Of a stretch of 64,000 nt of DNA, positions 13,436-22,304 are shown in pieces. The stretch is from positions 186,001 through 250,000 of the forward strand of contig NZ_BMJA01000001.1 in the NCBI RefSeq assembly GCF_014642835.1, given 5' to 3'. The translations under genes and the position numbers were made by a program. This DNA comes from Dyella nitratireducens. GTDB taxonomy: Bacteria > Pseudomonadota > Gammaproteobacteria > Xanthomonadales > Rhodanobacteraceae. Each line of letters starts with the position of its first letter. The stretch's first letter is position 1. The notes under the pieces were generated by a model that saw only the letters and a program-made list of their open reading frames with translations, did not search any database and was not told the origin of the DNA.

Positions 13436-15214
13436 CTAGATGCCGTGTTCCTGCTTAGGCCGAATCACCACTCGACCGAATTGCGCAATCGCAGCACTAG
13501 CCATGTGTTCGTTACCAACACCGACATCCACTTGTAGTTGAGCCTCACCATACAACTCAGCCGTGCGCGCAGTCGTATGCAGATAGGGTGAGAGATAGCC
13601 GGCCGCATCCGGGTCGTGCTGGAGGTCGTAAGCGATAGGTACGGATGCCAAATAGGGTATCCACATGCCGTAGTAGAACGGTTGTGGTGATGTACCCATA
13701 GCCACGGGGCGACCATGGGCAAGCTCGACCAGCGCCTTGCCTGCATTGACCAGGTCGGGCGTCACGCGACGTGCTTCCGACCACTCCCAGGCACGGCGCA
13801 AGACATCTGCCGACTTGACCGTCAGTAAAGCAGCCACCGCAACGGCATAAAAGGCCGCTACTCGGCCAAGCCGAACCCCCGATGGTGCACTGATCACCGA
13901 CCGCAACATCACACCGACCAGCAGCGGCAGGAAATACTCAGAAATCTTGAAGCCGCCGTAGCCAAAACCACGTGCAACCATCACAAGTTGCGCCACCGCA
14001 AACGCCACGAGAATTCCGACCAAGAACGATCGATGCCCACGTTCGCCGACTGAGGCCAGCGGCCGCCACGCTATCCCCAGCGCAATCGCCGCAGCGACGA
14101 ACATCGGCAACCCGGCGTACATGTTGCCACCCAGTTCGGACGCTCCAGCCTGACTGACACCCAGGGTGGTACGAAACACCGCGATCGCACCCCATGCAGC
14201 CCACGGCAGCACCACACCTGCGACGATCAGCTCACCGGACATCCACGCAGCCTCACGCACTACTTTGCTGATCGTGCGCGAAGCGATGCCGTCGCAAACC
14301 ACGGCAAACCCCCTTGCCGCGGCAGCGAACACCAACAGCTCGGGATAACCGGAGAGCAGGCAGCCAATAAACAGTACACCGGAGACAAAGGTGCCGCGCG
14401 AGCGAGGAAGCAGTCCCAATGCGACGTAGCCGGTCGCCGCCGGCAGGTTGAAACCATTGGCGAAATTGGAATTAGTGGCCACGTGCAGCAAGGTAGGACC
14501 TGCCAGCGCGTAAACCGCAAGCAGTGCCCAATCGCTCGCATGGCGCGCCTTCCATGACACCGGCAAGAACGCCAGCGCTGCCAGACCAGCGAGCATCACG
14601 CCCGCGGCTTGCACTGCGTTATAGAGGTACATCGGATCAGTGCCGCGGAGTGCACTCAACCACGCGAGCAACCCTTCCGCGGCTGGACGCGGCTGCATCG
14701 CGCCGTCACCGAAATAACTGCGGCTGATGGTGTACACCGGATGCTCCGGCGTGAAATCGGGGGCGCCATAAAACGAGTGAGCGAGCATGTAGCGCGCACT
14801 TGACACGTATATGAAGCTGTCAGCATTGCGCGTGCCATCGAACTGAATCGCGTTACTGAACAGGATCGGCACTCCCAACAACACCCCGATCGCCGCCACA
14901 CCACATAGCAAGCCGGCAAGCCCTCGCCCGTGCTCCGACAGCAGTTCGGCTGCTGCGCTGCGCGTAGAACGCCTTGACCAGGCGATCACCACCCCCGCCG
15001 CAAACCCTGCCAGCAACGGCCAGCGGGCCGCACCGATTGGCGCGATCATCTGCACGCCTCGGCAAGCAATCAGTAATAACGATGCGCCGCTGGCACTTGC
15101 ATAACCCAAGGCGCGTACACCACGCCCAAGTCCGCACCATACGGCGACGGGGTAACCCAGCAGCCAGGCGAACAGAATGGTTACGCAAAATCCGTAGGTA
15201 TAGTTCCAGATCAT
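13436..15214 (-). CDS. Polytopic membrane protein of unknown function
   Basis: About 592 residues with many hydrophobic segments, starting with one right after the ATG (MIWNYTYGFCVTILFAWLL) and ending in a soluble C-terminal segment of roughly 100 residues. I recognise no family motif. The layout (a dozen or so membrane segments, with a loop containing DGTRNADSFIYVSSARYML) resembles membrane GT-C-type glycosyltransferases or polysaccharide proteins, but that is only a guess. An alternative TTG start is one codon upstream. It follows zipA by 33 bp and is probably the last gene of the smc-zipA transcript, a place often held by ligA in relatives. Confidence 0.75.
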   Translation of the reverse strand: MIWNYTYGFCVTILFAWLLGYPVAVWCGLGRGVRALGYASASGASLLLIACRGVQMIAPIGAARWPLLAGFAAGVVIAWSRRSTRSAAAELLSEHGRGLAGLLCGVAAIGVLLGVPILFSNAIQFDGTRNADSFIYVSSARYMLAHSFYGAPDFTPEHPVYTISRSYFGDGAMQPRPAAEGLLAWLSALRGTDPMYLYNAVQAAGVMLAGLAALAFLPVSWKARHASDWALLAVYALAGPTLLHVATNSNFANGFNLPAATGYVALGLLPRSRGTFVSGVLFIGCLLSGYPELLVFAAAARGFAVVCDGIASRTISKVVREAAWMSGELIVAGVVLPWAAWGAIAVFRTTLGVSQAGASELGGNMYAGLPMFVAAAIALGIAWRPLASVGERGHRSFLVGILVAFAVAQLVMVARGFGYGGFKISEYFLPLLVGVMLRSVISAPSGVRLGRVAAFYAVAVAALLTVKSADVLRRAWEWSEARRVTPDLVNAGKALVELAHGRPVAMGTSPQPFYYGMWIPYLASVPIAYDLQHDPDAAGYLSPYLHTTARTAELYGEAQLQVDVGVGNEHMASAAIAQFGRVVIRPKQEHGI

Positions 15215-15247
15215 CAATCCCTGATTCCGATGGCAAAGCGCGGCGCG

Positions 15248-16249
15248 TCAGCGACCAAAATGAATTTCGCCGCCGTCGTGATCACGATCCCAGCCACGAA
15301 GTTCATCGCGAATATGCGCGATACGTTGGCGTCCCAGCGCGTTGCGCTCTTCATCCAGCACCTGACCATCCAGCAATTCGGCCAGGCGTTGCGCGGTGGG
15401 CAACATCGCATCCCACGCATCAAGCGCGGTGACCGGGCCCGGCAAGGTCATGAAGAAACTCAGGCCAGGCGTGCGCAAGGTATCGAGGCGGGTCAGGTCG
15501 AAGCTGCCGGGCTTGAGCATGTTGGCTACGCTGAAGATCGGTCCTGCTTCACGCTTACCGTCCACCAAGCGGTGATAGATACCCATGTCGCCGTATTCGA
15601 GACCGGCTTTTTCTGCGGCGACGATCAAATCCGGACCGTTGAAAGCCTGACCTTCACGCGCCATCACGAACAGGCTCACGATGCGTTCCACCGGTAGCTG
15701 TGTGGGACGCTTGCCAAGATCGGAACGCGGCGGAACGCGAGGAGATGCCGCGGGTGTGGGGGCCGGCACAGACGTTTTTGCAGGCGGCTGTACAGGTGCA
15801 GGGGCCGCGATGGGCGCTTGTTCGGCAGGTGCTGTGCGCGTCACTTCCGGCTGCGAGGGTGAACGCAGCATTTCCACGATGGACGCGGACTGTCCGGTCG
15901 GCTTGGGGCCGTGCGCCGTTTCATGCCGTTGATCGGCCAAGGTGGCACCCAGCTTTTCCAGCTCGGCGCGCAGATTGACGTCCAGTTCGCCCTGGTGCGG
16001 CTCGGGCTCTTTGAACACAGGGTCCATGTGATCCAGCGGATCAGCGCCGAATGTCTCATCCTCTTCAATCGGCTCGCCTAGCGTGGGTTCGCGCCGCTCT
16101 ACGCTGGGTTCAGGCGCAAGACGCCGCTTGCCCTGCTCTTTCTTCGGCTCGCCGAACAGCCACACCAGCACCAGCACAATCAGGCCGACAGCCGCCAACG
16201 GAATGCCGACCCAGGGGTTCCATGCAACAGCCAATTCGGTTCCAAGCAT
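15248..16249 (-). CDS. zipA: ZipA, cell division protein anchoring FtsZ
   Basis: A 333-residue divisome protein with an N-terminal membrane anchor (about residues 1-33, WVGIPLAAVGLIVLVLVWLF). A long Pro/Ala/Glu-rich linker (about 34-190) leads to a C-terminal FtsZ-binding ZipA domain (about 195-320) with IVSLFVMAREGQAFNGPDL and the MGIYHRL and FSVANMLKPGSFD segments. AGAGG eight bases before the ATG at 16249 decides the start over a GTG three codons earlier. It is 32 bp downstream of smc on the same strand, so chromosome segregation and division genes are linked here. Confidence 0.92.
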   Translation of the reverse strand: MLGTELAVAWNPWVGIPLAAVGLIVLVLVWLFGEPKKEQGKRRLAPEPSVERREPTLGEPIEEDETFGADPLDHMDPVFKEPEPHQGELDVNLRAELEKLGATLADQRHETAHGPKPTGQSASIVEMLRSPSQPEVTRTAPAEQAPIAAPAPVQPPAKTSVPAPTPAASPRVPPRSDLGKRPTQLPVERIVSLFVMAREGQAFNGPDLIVAAEKAGLEYGDMGIYHRLVDGKREAGPIFSVANMLKPGSFDLTRLDTLRTPGLSFFMTLPGPVTALDAWDAMLPTAQRLAELLDGQVLDEERNALGRQRIAHIRDELRGWDRDHDGGEIHFGR

Positions 16250-16281
16250 GATGTACACCTCTACTTCAGGCCGCCTCTACC

Positions 16282-19200
16282 TCAGGCAGCTCCGACCAGT
16301 TTGCTGGCCTCGGCAAGATCGACCTGCACGAGTCGGGAAACACCCGGTTCGCGCATGGTAACGCCGCAGAGCTGGCTGGCCGCTTCCATGGTGGCCTTGT
16401 TATGGGAGACAAAAATGAACTGCACCTTTTCGCTCATCTCCTTCACCATGTTGGAGAAGCGGCCGACGTTCGCTTCATCGAGCGGCGCGTCCACCTCATC
16501 CAGCAGACAGAACGGTGCGGGATTGAGTGCAAAGATCGCGAACACCAGCGATACCGCGGTCAGCGCCTTCTCACCACCCGACAGCAGCATGATGTTGGAA
16601 ACACGCTTGCCGGGTGGCCGCGCCATGATCGACACACCGGTGCTGAGCAAATCATCACCGGTCAATTCCAGATAGGCATGGCCGCCACCGAACAGGCGCG
16701 GGAACAGCTCCTGCACGCCGGCATTCACGCGATCGAAGGTTTCCTTGAAGCGCTGGCGCGTTTCGCGGTCGATCTTCTTGATCGCGTTTTCCAGCGTTTC
16801 CATCGCGCTGGTGAGGTCGGTGAGCTGGTTGTCCAGATACGTCTTGCGCTCGCTCTGCTCGGCGTGCTCCTGGATCGCCGCGAGGTTCACCGGTTCCAGG
16901 CGCGCGATCTTCTGCGCGAGATCGGTAAGCTGTTGACGCCATTGCGCAGCATCAACATCTTCAGCCAGTTCGGCAAGCAAGGTTTCGAGATCGAGCCCCG
17001 AAGCGGCAATCGCTTCGGCAAGCTGCTCAGCGCGCATCTGCAAGGCCTGCGCTGCCAGCTTCTTCTCGGAGAGGCTCTCGCGCAAACCGGACAGATCCTG
17101 TTCCAGGTTGTGGCGCTGCTGCTCCAATTTGCGCAGGGTGATATCGCAGTCTTCCAGCGCACGGCGCGCTTCCACCAGTTGCTTGTCCACCAGCAGGCGC
17201 TGGTCGAGGTAAGTCTGGCGTTCGGCTTCGAGTTCGGCGATGGGGTCGGAACCGGCGGCGAGTTGTTCGGTAATTTCGGTGCGACGCGCTTCGATCTGAC
17301 GAATCTGGTTGTCCATACGCGCCAGCGCCTGGTCCAGCGAGGCGAGTGACGAACGCTTCGATTCCATGCTCAGCGCCAACGCGTGCGCCTGGTCGGCGGC
17401 CTCGCGCGCGTTCATACGCGCTTCTTCGCGGGCTTCCAATAACGCGCGGCGCTCGTTTTCCAGTTCGCGGCGTTGGTCTTCCAGATCGCCCATGTTGTTG
17501 ACGGACTCGTCCAGGCGCGCGCGCGCTTCACGCGTTTGTGTTTGCAGTTCGTCCATCTGCTCGAGCAGCGCCGATAGTTCACTGGCAACTTTCTCGGCAC
17601 GTGCACGCGCGGTTTCGACCTTGCCGCGGTGGCTTTGTAATTGGCCGGCTAGTTCCGACTGGCGACGATGCGCGTTGTAGAGCTCGCGCTGGGCATCGTC
17701 GCGAGCACGTTCGGCTTCGAATTTGCTCGTGCGCAAATCATCCAGGCGCGCAGTAGCCTCCTCGATCCGCGCTTCCAGTGATTCGATCTGGTCGGTAAGC
17801 GTGCGGATCTCGCGCTCGCGCGCCAGCACGCCCAGCTGGTTGCCTTGTGCACGGCGCACGCTGGCCCAACCAGGACCAAGCCATTCGCCTGCGCGAGTGA
17901 TCACTGACTGATACGGGGCCAGCGCTGAAAGGCCGGAAACGCGCTGATGCGCATCCTCGATGGTTTCAGCGGTGAGTACATGGCCCAGGATGGTCATGGC
18001 CGCAGCCGGACCACGCACGTGTGCAGCCAGCGTGCCGGCCGTGGCAGCACCACCTTCCGCCGCGTCGAGCAGGGCAACGTCAGCATGGGTCAGTGCATGG
18101 AATTCCCGCGCCAGATCATGCGCACCATCGACGAGCACACTGTCGATAAAGCCGGAAAGTACGGTTTCAACTGCCGTCTCCCAGCCAGCTTCCACTTGCA
18201 GCACTTCGCCGAGTCGACGCTTTTTGTCGAGACCGAATTGCGACAGCCACGCGCTAGCTGGACTTTCTTCCTGCCCCAACGCCGCATGCTGAAGCGCTTC
18301 AAGCGAGGCGAGACGACCGCGCGCAGTTTGCAGTTGCTGACGCGCATCGTTGAGCGTGCTCTGCACCTGACGCTCTTCGTCGAGCACCTTCTCGTACGCC
18401 AGTTTGTGCTGATCAAGCATGCCGCCGAGTGATTCGACGCGTTCGCGCTGCGTGTCGTGTTCCGTATGCAATTGTTCGGCCGCGGCGTCCAGTGCAGCGA
18501 CGTCGGTAGCCTTTTGCTCGGTCTCCAAGGCGTCCTTGCGCTTGGACAAGTCCATCGCCTGGCGATCGAGATAAGCGAGCTTGGTGCGCTCCACTTCGGC
18601 GGCACGGCTGGCTTCACCGGCCGTGCGCGTATAGGCATCCCAACGCTGTTGCCAATCCGCCAGCTTGGTTTCGGTCTGACGCAGGCTCTCGCCTGTGTCA
18701 TCTTGCATCTGCTGCAGGGATTCCAGCTTCGGCTCACCTTCTGCCAGCGCCATGCGCAAGGTTTCTACTTGATCACGATCGGTGGCGATATGCGCAGCCA
18801 ATTCGGTGTATTCGCGCTCGGCATCCTGTTGCGCACGTTGCAGACGATCGGCCGTTTCCTTGTTGAAGCGCACCTGTTGCTCGACGCGCGCGATTTCCGA
18901 ACCGACCTTGTAGACCTCGGCCTGCACCGCGTTCAAGTGTTCACTTGCTTCCGTGTGGCGTTCACGCACGCCTTCAATCTGCGATTCGATCTGACGCTGC
19001 TCGGCCAACCGCTTTTCGATTTCGATTTCAGCCGCAGAAAGCCCCTGCCCTTCGCCATCGCGTTGGCCCTTGAGGCCGCGGTATTCCAGTGCACGCAGTT
19101 CGGCTTCCTTGCGTGTCTGCTCTTCCTTATAGCCTTTCCAGCGCTCAGCGGCACGCGCCTGACGATTCAGGTGTTCGAGCTGTTTGTCCACCTCGTCGCG

Positions 19201-19791
19201 CACGTCGCGCACGCGGTCAAGGTTCTCGCGCGTAGCCTTGATGCGGCTCTCGGTTTCCTTGCGGCGCTCCTTGTATTTGGAGATGCCGGCGGCTTCTTCC
19301 AGATGCGTGCGCAGTTCTTCCGGATGCGCCTCGATGATCTGGCTGATCATGCCCTGCTCGATGATCGAGTAGCTGCGCGGCCCTAAGCCGGTGCCAAGGA
19401 ACAGGTCAGTGATGTCACGGCGGCGGCAACGCGCGCCGTTGAGGAAATACGAAGACTGTCCGTCACGCGTTACCTGGCGCTTCACCGAAATTTCGGCGTA
19501 CTGGCCGTATTCACCCTGGATGGTGCCGTCCGAGTTATCGAAGATCAGCTCCACCGACGCCTGTCCCACCGGCTTGCGCGCATTGGAGCCGGAAAAGATC
19601 ACGTCCGTCAGCGAATCACCGCGCAGACGACTGGCAGCACTTTCGCCCATCACCCAACGAATGGCATCGATGATGTTGGACTTACCGCAACCGTTAGGTC
19701 CCACCACGCCCGTCATATTGGTAGGCAAGTGCAAGGTCGTCGGGTCGACGAAGGACTTGAATCCGGCAAGTTTGATCGTGGTTAGGCGCAT
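16282..19791 (-). CDS. smc: SMC, chromosome segregation/condensin ATPase
   Basis: A 1169-residue SMC protein that, as a dimer, loops and compacts the chromosome. The Walker A motif GPNGCGKS is at residues 31-38. Two long coiled coils (about 170-500 and 670-1000) flank a hinge near 510-660. The ABC signature LLSGGEKAL and Walker B with D-loop (CLLDEVDAPLDEAN) lie near 1075-1115. Length and architecture are normal. The ATG at 19791 yields the usual MRLTTIKLAGFKSF. No scpA or scpB gene lies in the window. Confidence 0.97.
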   Translation of the reverse strand: MRLTTIKLAGFKSFVDPTTLHLPTNMTGVVGPNGCGKSNIIDAIRWVMGESAASRLRGDSLTDVIFSGSNARKPVGQASVELIFDNSDGTIQGEYGQYAEISVKRQVTRDGQSSYFLNGARCRRRDITDLFLGTGLGPRSYSIIEQGMISQIIEAHPEELRTHLEEAAGISKYKERRKETESRIKATRENLDRVRDVRDEVDKQLEHLNRQARAAERWKGYKEEQTRKEAELRALEYRGLKGQRDGEGQGLSAAEIEIEKRLAEQRQIESQIEGVRERHTEASEHLNAVQAEVYKVGSEIARVEQQVRFNKETADRLQRAQQDAEREYTELAAHIATDRDQVETLRMALAEGEPKLESLQQMQDDTGESLRQTETKLADWQQRWDAYTRTAGEASRAAEVERTKLAYLDRQAMDLSKRKDALETEQKATDVAALDAAAEQLHTEHDTQRERVESLGGMLDQHKLAYEKVLDEERQVQSTLNDARQQLQTARGRLASLEALQHAALGQEESPASAWLSQFGLDKKRRLGEVLQVEAGWETAVETVLSGFIDSVLVDGAHDLAREFHALTHADVALLDAAEGGAATAGTLAAHVRGPAAAMTILGHVLTAETIEDAHQRVSGLSALAPYQSVITRAGEWLGPGWASVRRAQGNQLGVLAREREIRTLTDQIESLEARIEEATARLDDLRTSKFEAERARDDAQRELYNAHRRQSELAGQLQSHRGKVETARARAEKVASELSALLEQMDELQTQTREARARLDESVNNMGDLEDQRRELENERRALLEAREEARMNAREAADQAHALALSMESKRSSLASLDQALARMDNQIRQIEARRTEITEQLAAGSDPIAELEAERQTYLDQRLLVDKQLVEARRALEDCDITLRKLEQQRHNLEQDLSGLRESLSEKKLAAQALQMRAEQLAEAIAASGLDLETLLAELAEDVDAAQWRQQLTDLAQKIARLEPVNLAAIQEHAEQSERKTYLDNQLTDLTSAMETLENAIKKIDRETRQRFKETFDRVNAGVQELFPRLFGGGHAYLELTGDDLLSTGVSIMARPPGKRVSNIMLLSGGEKALTAVSLVFAIFALNPAPFCLLDEVDAPLDEANVGRFSNMVKEMSEKVQFIFVSHNKATMEAASQLCGVTMREPGVSRLVQVDLAEASKLVGAA

Positions 19792-19924
19792 GCAGATTCA
19801 GATGCTCGAAAAGGGATGGCCCGCAAGCGCGGGCGACGGGTCACTGTGCCAAACGCGGGACAGCGCCGCAATGCGTGGTGGATGATCAGACAGCTCCGCC
19901 TTGGAGCAAGCCGTTGACGCTCAA

Positions 19925-20185
19925 TCAATGGGGCGACTTGGCGTCGATCGACAGCGCGTGGATGCCGTGATCCATCAGCTCGCCCAGCGCTGCGTACACA
20001 AGCCGATGCCGCTTGATCGGCAACTGCCCGGCAAAGGCGGCACTCACGATGCGCACATGGAAATGCCCTTTCCCCTCGTTCGCGTGGCCGGCGTGCTTAT
20101 AGCCTTCATCGACCACGTCGAGCTCGACCGGCTGCAGCGCTGCGGTAAGCCGCTGGCGGATTTCCTCGACCATGGCTGCCGTCAT
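19925..20185 (-). CDS. BolA-family protein
   Basis: An 86-residue BolA/YrbA-type protein with the KOW-like fold. The signature is [25 protein letters not shown], and the invariant His used for Fe-S or glutaredoxin partnering is in that segment. BolA proteins work with monothiol glutaredoxins in iron-sulfur handling and stress morphology. The ATG at 20185 shares an ATGA overlap with the stop of the upstream YciI-like gene, so they form a translationally coupled pair; another ATG four codons later is possible. Confidence 0.9.
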   Translation of the reverse strand: MTAAMVEEIRQRLTAALQPVELDVVDEGYKHAGHANEGKGHFHVRIVSAAFAGQLPIKRHRLVYAALGELMDHGIHALSIDAKSPH

Positions 20186-20484
20186 GCCGGCAACACCTTG
20201 CGGAAAGGCTTGACGCTGACGCCGGCATAGACATCTGCATCCACATACGGATCGGCCTTGGCCCACTGCTCGGCCTCGGCCAGCGAGGGGAATTCGGCCA
20301 CGATCAGACTGCCTGTGAAACCCGCCGGGCCGGGCTGTTCGGCGTCAATCGCTGGGAATGGTCCCGCGAGCAACAGGCGCCCTTCCGCCTGCAGTTGCTC
20401 CAGGCGCGCCAGGTGGGCCGGACGCGCGGCCGTACGGCGTTCCAGTGACTCGGGATAGTCCGTACCGGTGATGACATACCACAT
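20182..20484 (-). CDS. YciI-like protein
   Basis: A 100-residue ferredoxin-fold protein starting [17 protein letters not shown]. It has the family pattern [23 protein letters not shown] and ends with [21 protein letters not shown]. The conserved His23 (in ARPAHLARL) and Asp234-type position (DPY) of the family are present in kind. Biochemical role is not established for most members. It overlaps bolA by four bases (ATGA); this yciI-bolA pairing recurs in relatives next to septation genes. Confidence 0.88.
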   Translation of the reverse strand: MWYVITGTDYPESLERRTAARPAHLARLEQLQAEGRLLLAGPFPAIDAEQPGPAGFTGSLIVAEFPSLAEAEQWAKADPYVDADVYAGVSVKPFRKVLPA

Positions 20485-20679
20485 GTAGCAAGCGCTCCTC
20501 GTAAGGGATCGGCGAGTTTAGCCCACCGGCCGCAAGGACCCCAGGGTGATGCCTGTCAGATGCGATCCCTGACGACGTTCGCTGCCGGGGCCGCCTACCG
20601 CCAAGCCATGCTTGGTCCGGCCTGGGACACCGCCTATCGCCGTTTTTCCCCTAGGCCATGAGTCATAGCCATCTCGTCA

Positions 20680-20720
20680 TTGACAGTCTCGAACATGGTG
20701 TTATAGTTCACTACAACACC
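20680..20720 (+). promoter_or_regulatory. YtrA-operon promoter with overlapping palindromic operator
   Basis: A near-consensus promoter, TTGACA (20680-20685), 16 bp, TATAGT (20702-20707), lies 44 bp before the first gene. Over the -10 box sits the palindrome GTGTTATAGT-TC-ACTACAACAC (20698-20719), one mismatch per arm pair. Its extended form reads GGTG-N16-CACC (20697-20720). That layout matches what I recall for YtrA-type GntR sites in Xanthomonas, so autorepression by the regulator two genes downstream is likely. Confidence 0.8.
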
Positions 20721-20750
20721 GGTTCACGACAGCACTAAAGGAGAGCAGAC

Positions 20751-21071
20751 ATGAAAGCGCCAAACCCGATCGCCATCACCGCCGCGGTTCTGTTCACCAC
20801 GGTCAGCCTGATCGCCGTAACTTCCGGCAACCCGAAACTCCCCGCCGCCCCCAGCAACGGCGAAAAAGTATTCACCCTGCCTGGCATCGAAGTGCACCCG
20901 ACCGCCGAAGACCGGCGCGCCGCATCGCTGCTGAGCGAAGCCAGCCTGACCATCGCCAACTCGCCGCTGGCCAACAAAACCGAAAGCGCCGCAAGCCTGC
21001 TCGGTGCACAACTGGCCATGCCCTACTATTCGTTTGGCTCCACCAAGTTCGCCGGCATCAGCAAGGAATAA
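20751..21071 (+). CDS. Small exported or membrane-anchored protein, first gene of the YtrA operon
   Basis: A 106-residue protein of no family I recognise. A hydrophobic stretch (about residues 8-24) is an uncleaved anchor or signal peptide; the rest is soluble and rich in Ala, Ser and Pro, with conserved-looking TLPGIEVHPTAEDRRAAS and PYYSFGSTKFAGISKE at the end. AAAGGAGAG upstream of the ATG makes translation credible. It stands between the operator and the regulator gene and is therefore part of the same regulon. It could be a sensor or substrate partner of the ABC transporter; no function can be assigned. Confidence 0.75.
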   Translation: MKAPNPIAITAAVLFTTVSLIAVTSGNPKLPAAPSNGEKVFTLPGIEVHPTAEDRRAASLLSEASLTIANSPLANKTESAASLLGAQLAMPYYSFGSTKFAGISKE

Positions 21072-21075
21072 ATTC

Positions 21076-21450
21076 ATGGCCATCACCTGGAACGACAGCG
21101 TCCCGATCTATCGCCAGCTACGCGAACGCGTCGTGGCGATGATCCTGGACGGCGCCTTGAACGAGGGCGACCCGCTGCCGTCAGTACGCCAGGTGGCAGC
21201 GGATTTTCAGATCAATCCGCTCACGGTTTCCAAGGCGTACCAGGAACTGGTCGACGACCAACTTGTAGAGAAAAGGAGGGGGCTGGGCATGTTCGTCACC
21301 GATGGAGCGCGCGAGGCGCTACTCAAATCCGAACGCGAGCGCTTTTTGCGCGAAGAATGGCCGGCGCTGTACGCACGCTTGCAGCGCCTCGGGCTGGACC
21401 TTAAAACCCTGATGCGCGAAGCGCCGAAGGATGCGGAGAACCCGTCATGA
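21076..21450 (+). CDS. GntR-family transcriptional regulator, YtrA subfamily
   Basis: A 124-residue repressor with a winged helix (about 10-75: VPIYRQLRERVVAMILDGAL, then SVRQVAADFQINPLTVSKAYQEL). A short C-terminal helical tail takes the place of a large ligand domain, which is the mark of the YtrA group. AAGGA eight bases before the ATG at 21076 sets the start. It overlaps the next gene by ATGA, so regulator and transporter are coupled. The palindrome over the operon promoter is the probable target. In Bacillus and Xanthomonas such regulators respond to cell-envelope-active compounds. Confidence 0.93.
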   Translation: MAITWNDSVPIYRQLRERVVAMILDGALNEGDPLPSVRQVAADFQINPLTVSKAYQELVDDQLVEKRRGLGMFVTDGAREALLKSERERFLREEWPALYARLQRLGLDLKTLMREAPKDAENPS

Positions 21451-22304
21451 ACGCGGTCGTTACCGCCAGTGGTTTGAGCAAGCACTACAAGAACGCGCTT
21501 GCGTTGGACAACGTGAGCTTCCAGATTCCCGCCGGCCGCATCGTGGGTCTGATCGGACCCAACGGTGCGGGCAAGACGACCGCGCTGAAAGCCATCCTGG
21601 GTCTGACCGATTTCCAGGGCCAGCTCAACGTGCTGGGATTGGACCCGCGCAGTCAGCGCGACAAGCTGATGGAAGAAGTGTGCTTTATCGCTGACGTCGC
21701 CGTACTTCCGCGCTGGATCCGCGTGCGTGAGGCAATCGACTTCGTCGCCAACATCCATCCGCGCTTCAATCGCGCGAAATGCGAAGCCTTTCTGGCGCGC
21801 ACCAAGCTCACGCCCGATCAACGCGTCAAGCAGATGTCCAAAGGCATGATCGTGCAGTTGCATCTGGCCCTGGTGATGGCGATCGACGCCAAGCTGCTGG
21901 TGCTGGATGAACCCACACTCGGCCTGGACATCCTCTATCGCAAGCAGTTCTACCAGAACCTGCTGGAAGACTACTTCGACGAAAACAAGACGATCATCGT
22001 CACCACCCACCAGGTCGAGGAGATCGAACACATCCTCACCGACCTGATGTTCATCCGCGACGGCAGGATCGTGCTCAACACCGATATGGAAGCCATGGGG
22101 GAACGTTTCGCCGAGGTCATGGTGAGCGCGGACATGGCCGCCACCGCGCGTCAGCTCAAACCGCTGGACGAGCGCCAGATATTCGGCAAGAGCATTTTCC
22201 TGTTCGACGGCGTCGATCAGACGCAGCTCCGGGCGCTGGGCGAAATCCGCCGGCCTTCGGTCAGCGACCTGTTCGTCGCCACCATGAAGGGGACCTACGC
22301 ATGA
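21447..22304 (+). CDS. ABC transporter ATP-binding protein (YtrB-like)
   Basis: A 285-residue ATPase with Walker A GPNGAGKT near residues 37-44, Walker B LLVLDEPTLGLD near 149-160 and the switch His in TTHQVEE near 191. The ABC signature is degenerate, MSKGM in place of LSGGQ, as is usual in this subfamily of small-molecule/peptide exporters. It overlaps the regulator gene upstream and the permease downstream by ATGA at both ends. It presumably powers export by the adjacent membrane protein. Confidence 0.92.
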   Translation: MNAVVTASGLSKHYKNALALDNVSFQIPAGRIVGLIGPNGAGKTTALKAILGLTDFQGQLNVLGLDPRSQRDKLMEEVCFIADVAVLPRWIRVREAIDFVANIHPRFNRAKCEAFLARTKLTPDQRVKQMSKGMIVQLHLALVMAIDAKLLVLDEPTLGLDILYRKQFYQNLLEDYFDENKTIIVTTHQVEEIEHILTDLMFIRDGRIVLNTDMEAMGERFAEVMVSADMAATARQLKPLDERQIFGKSIFLFDGVDQTQLRALGEIRRPSVSDLFVATMKGTYA

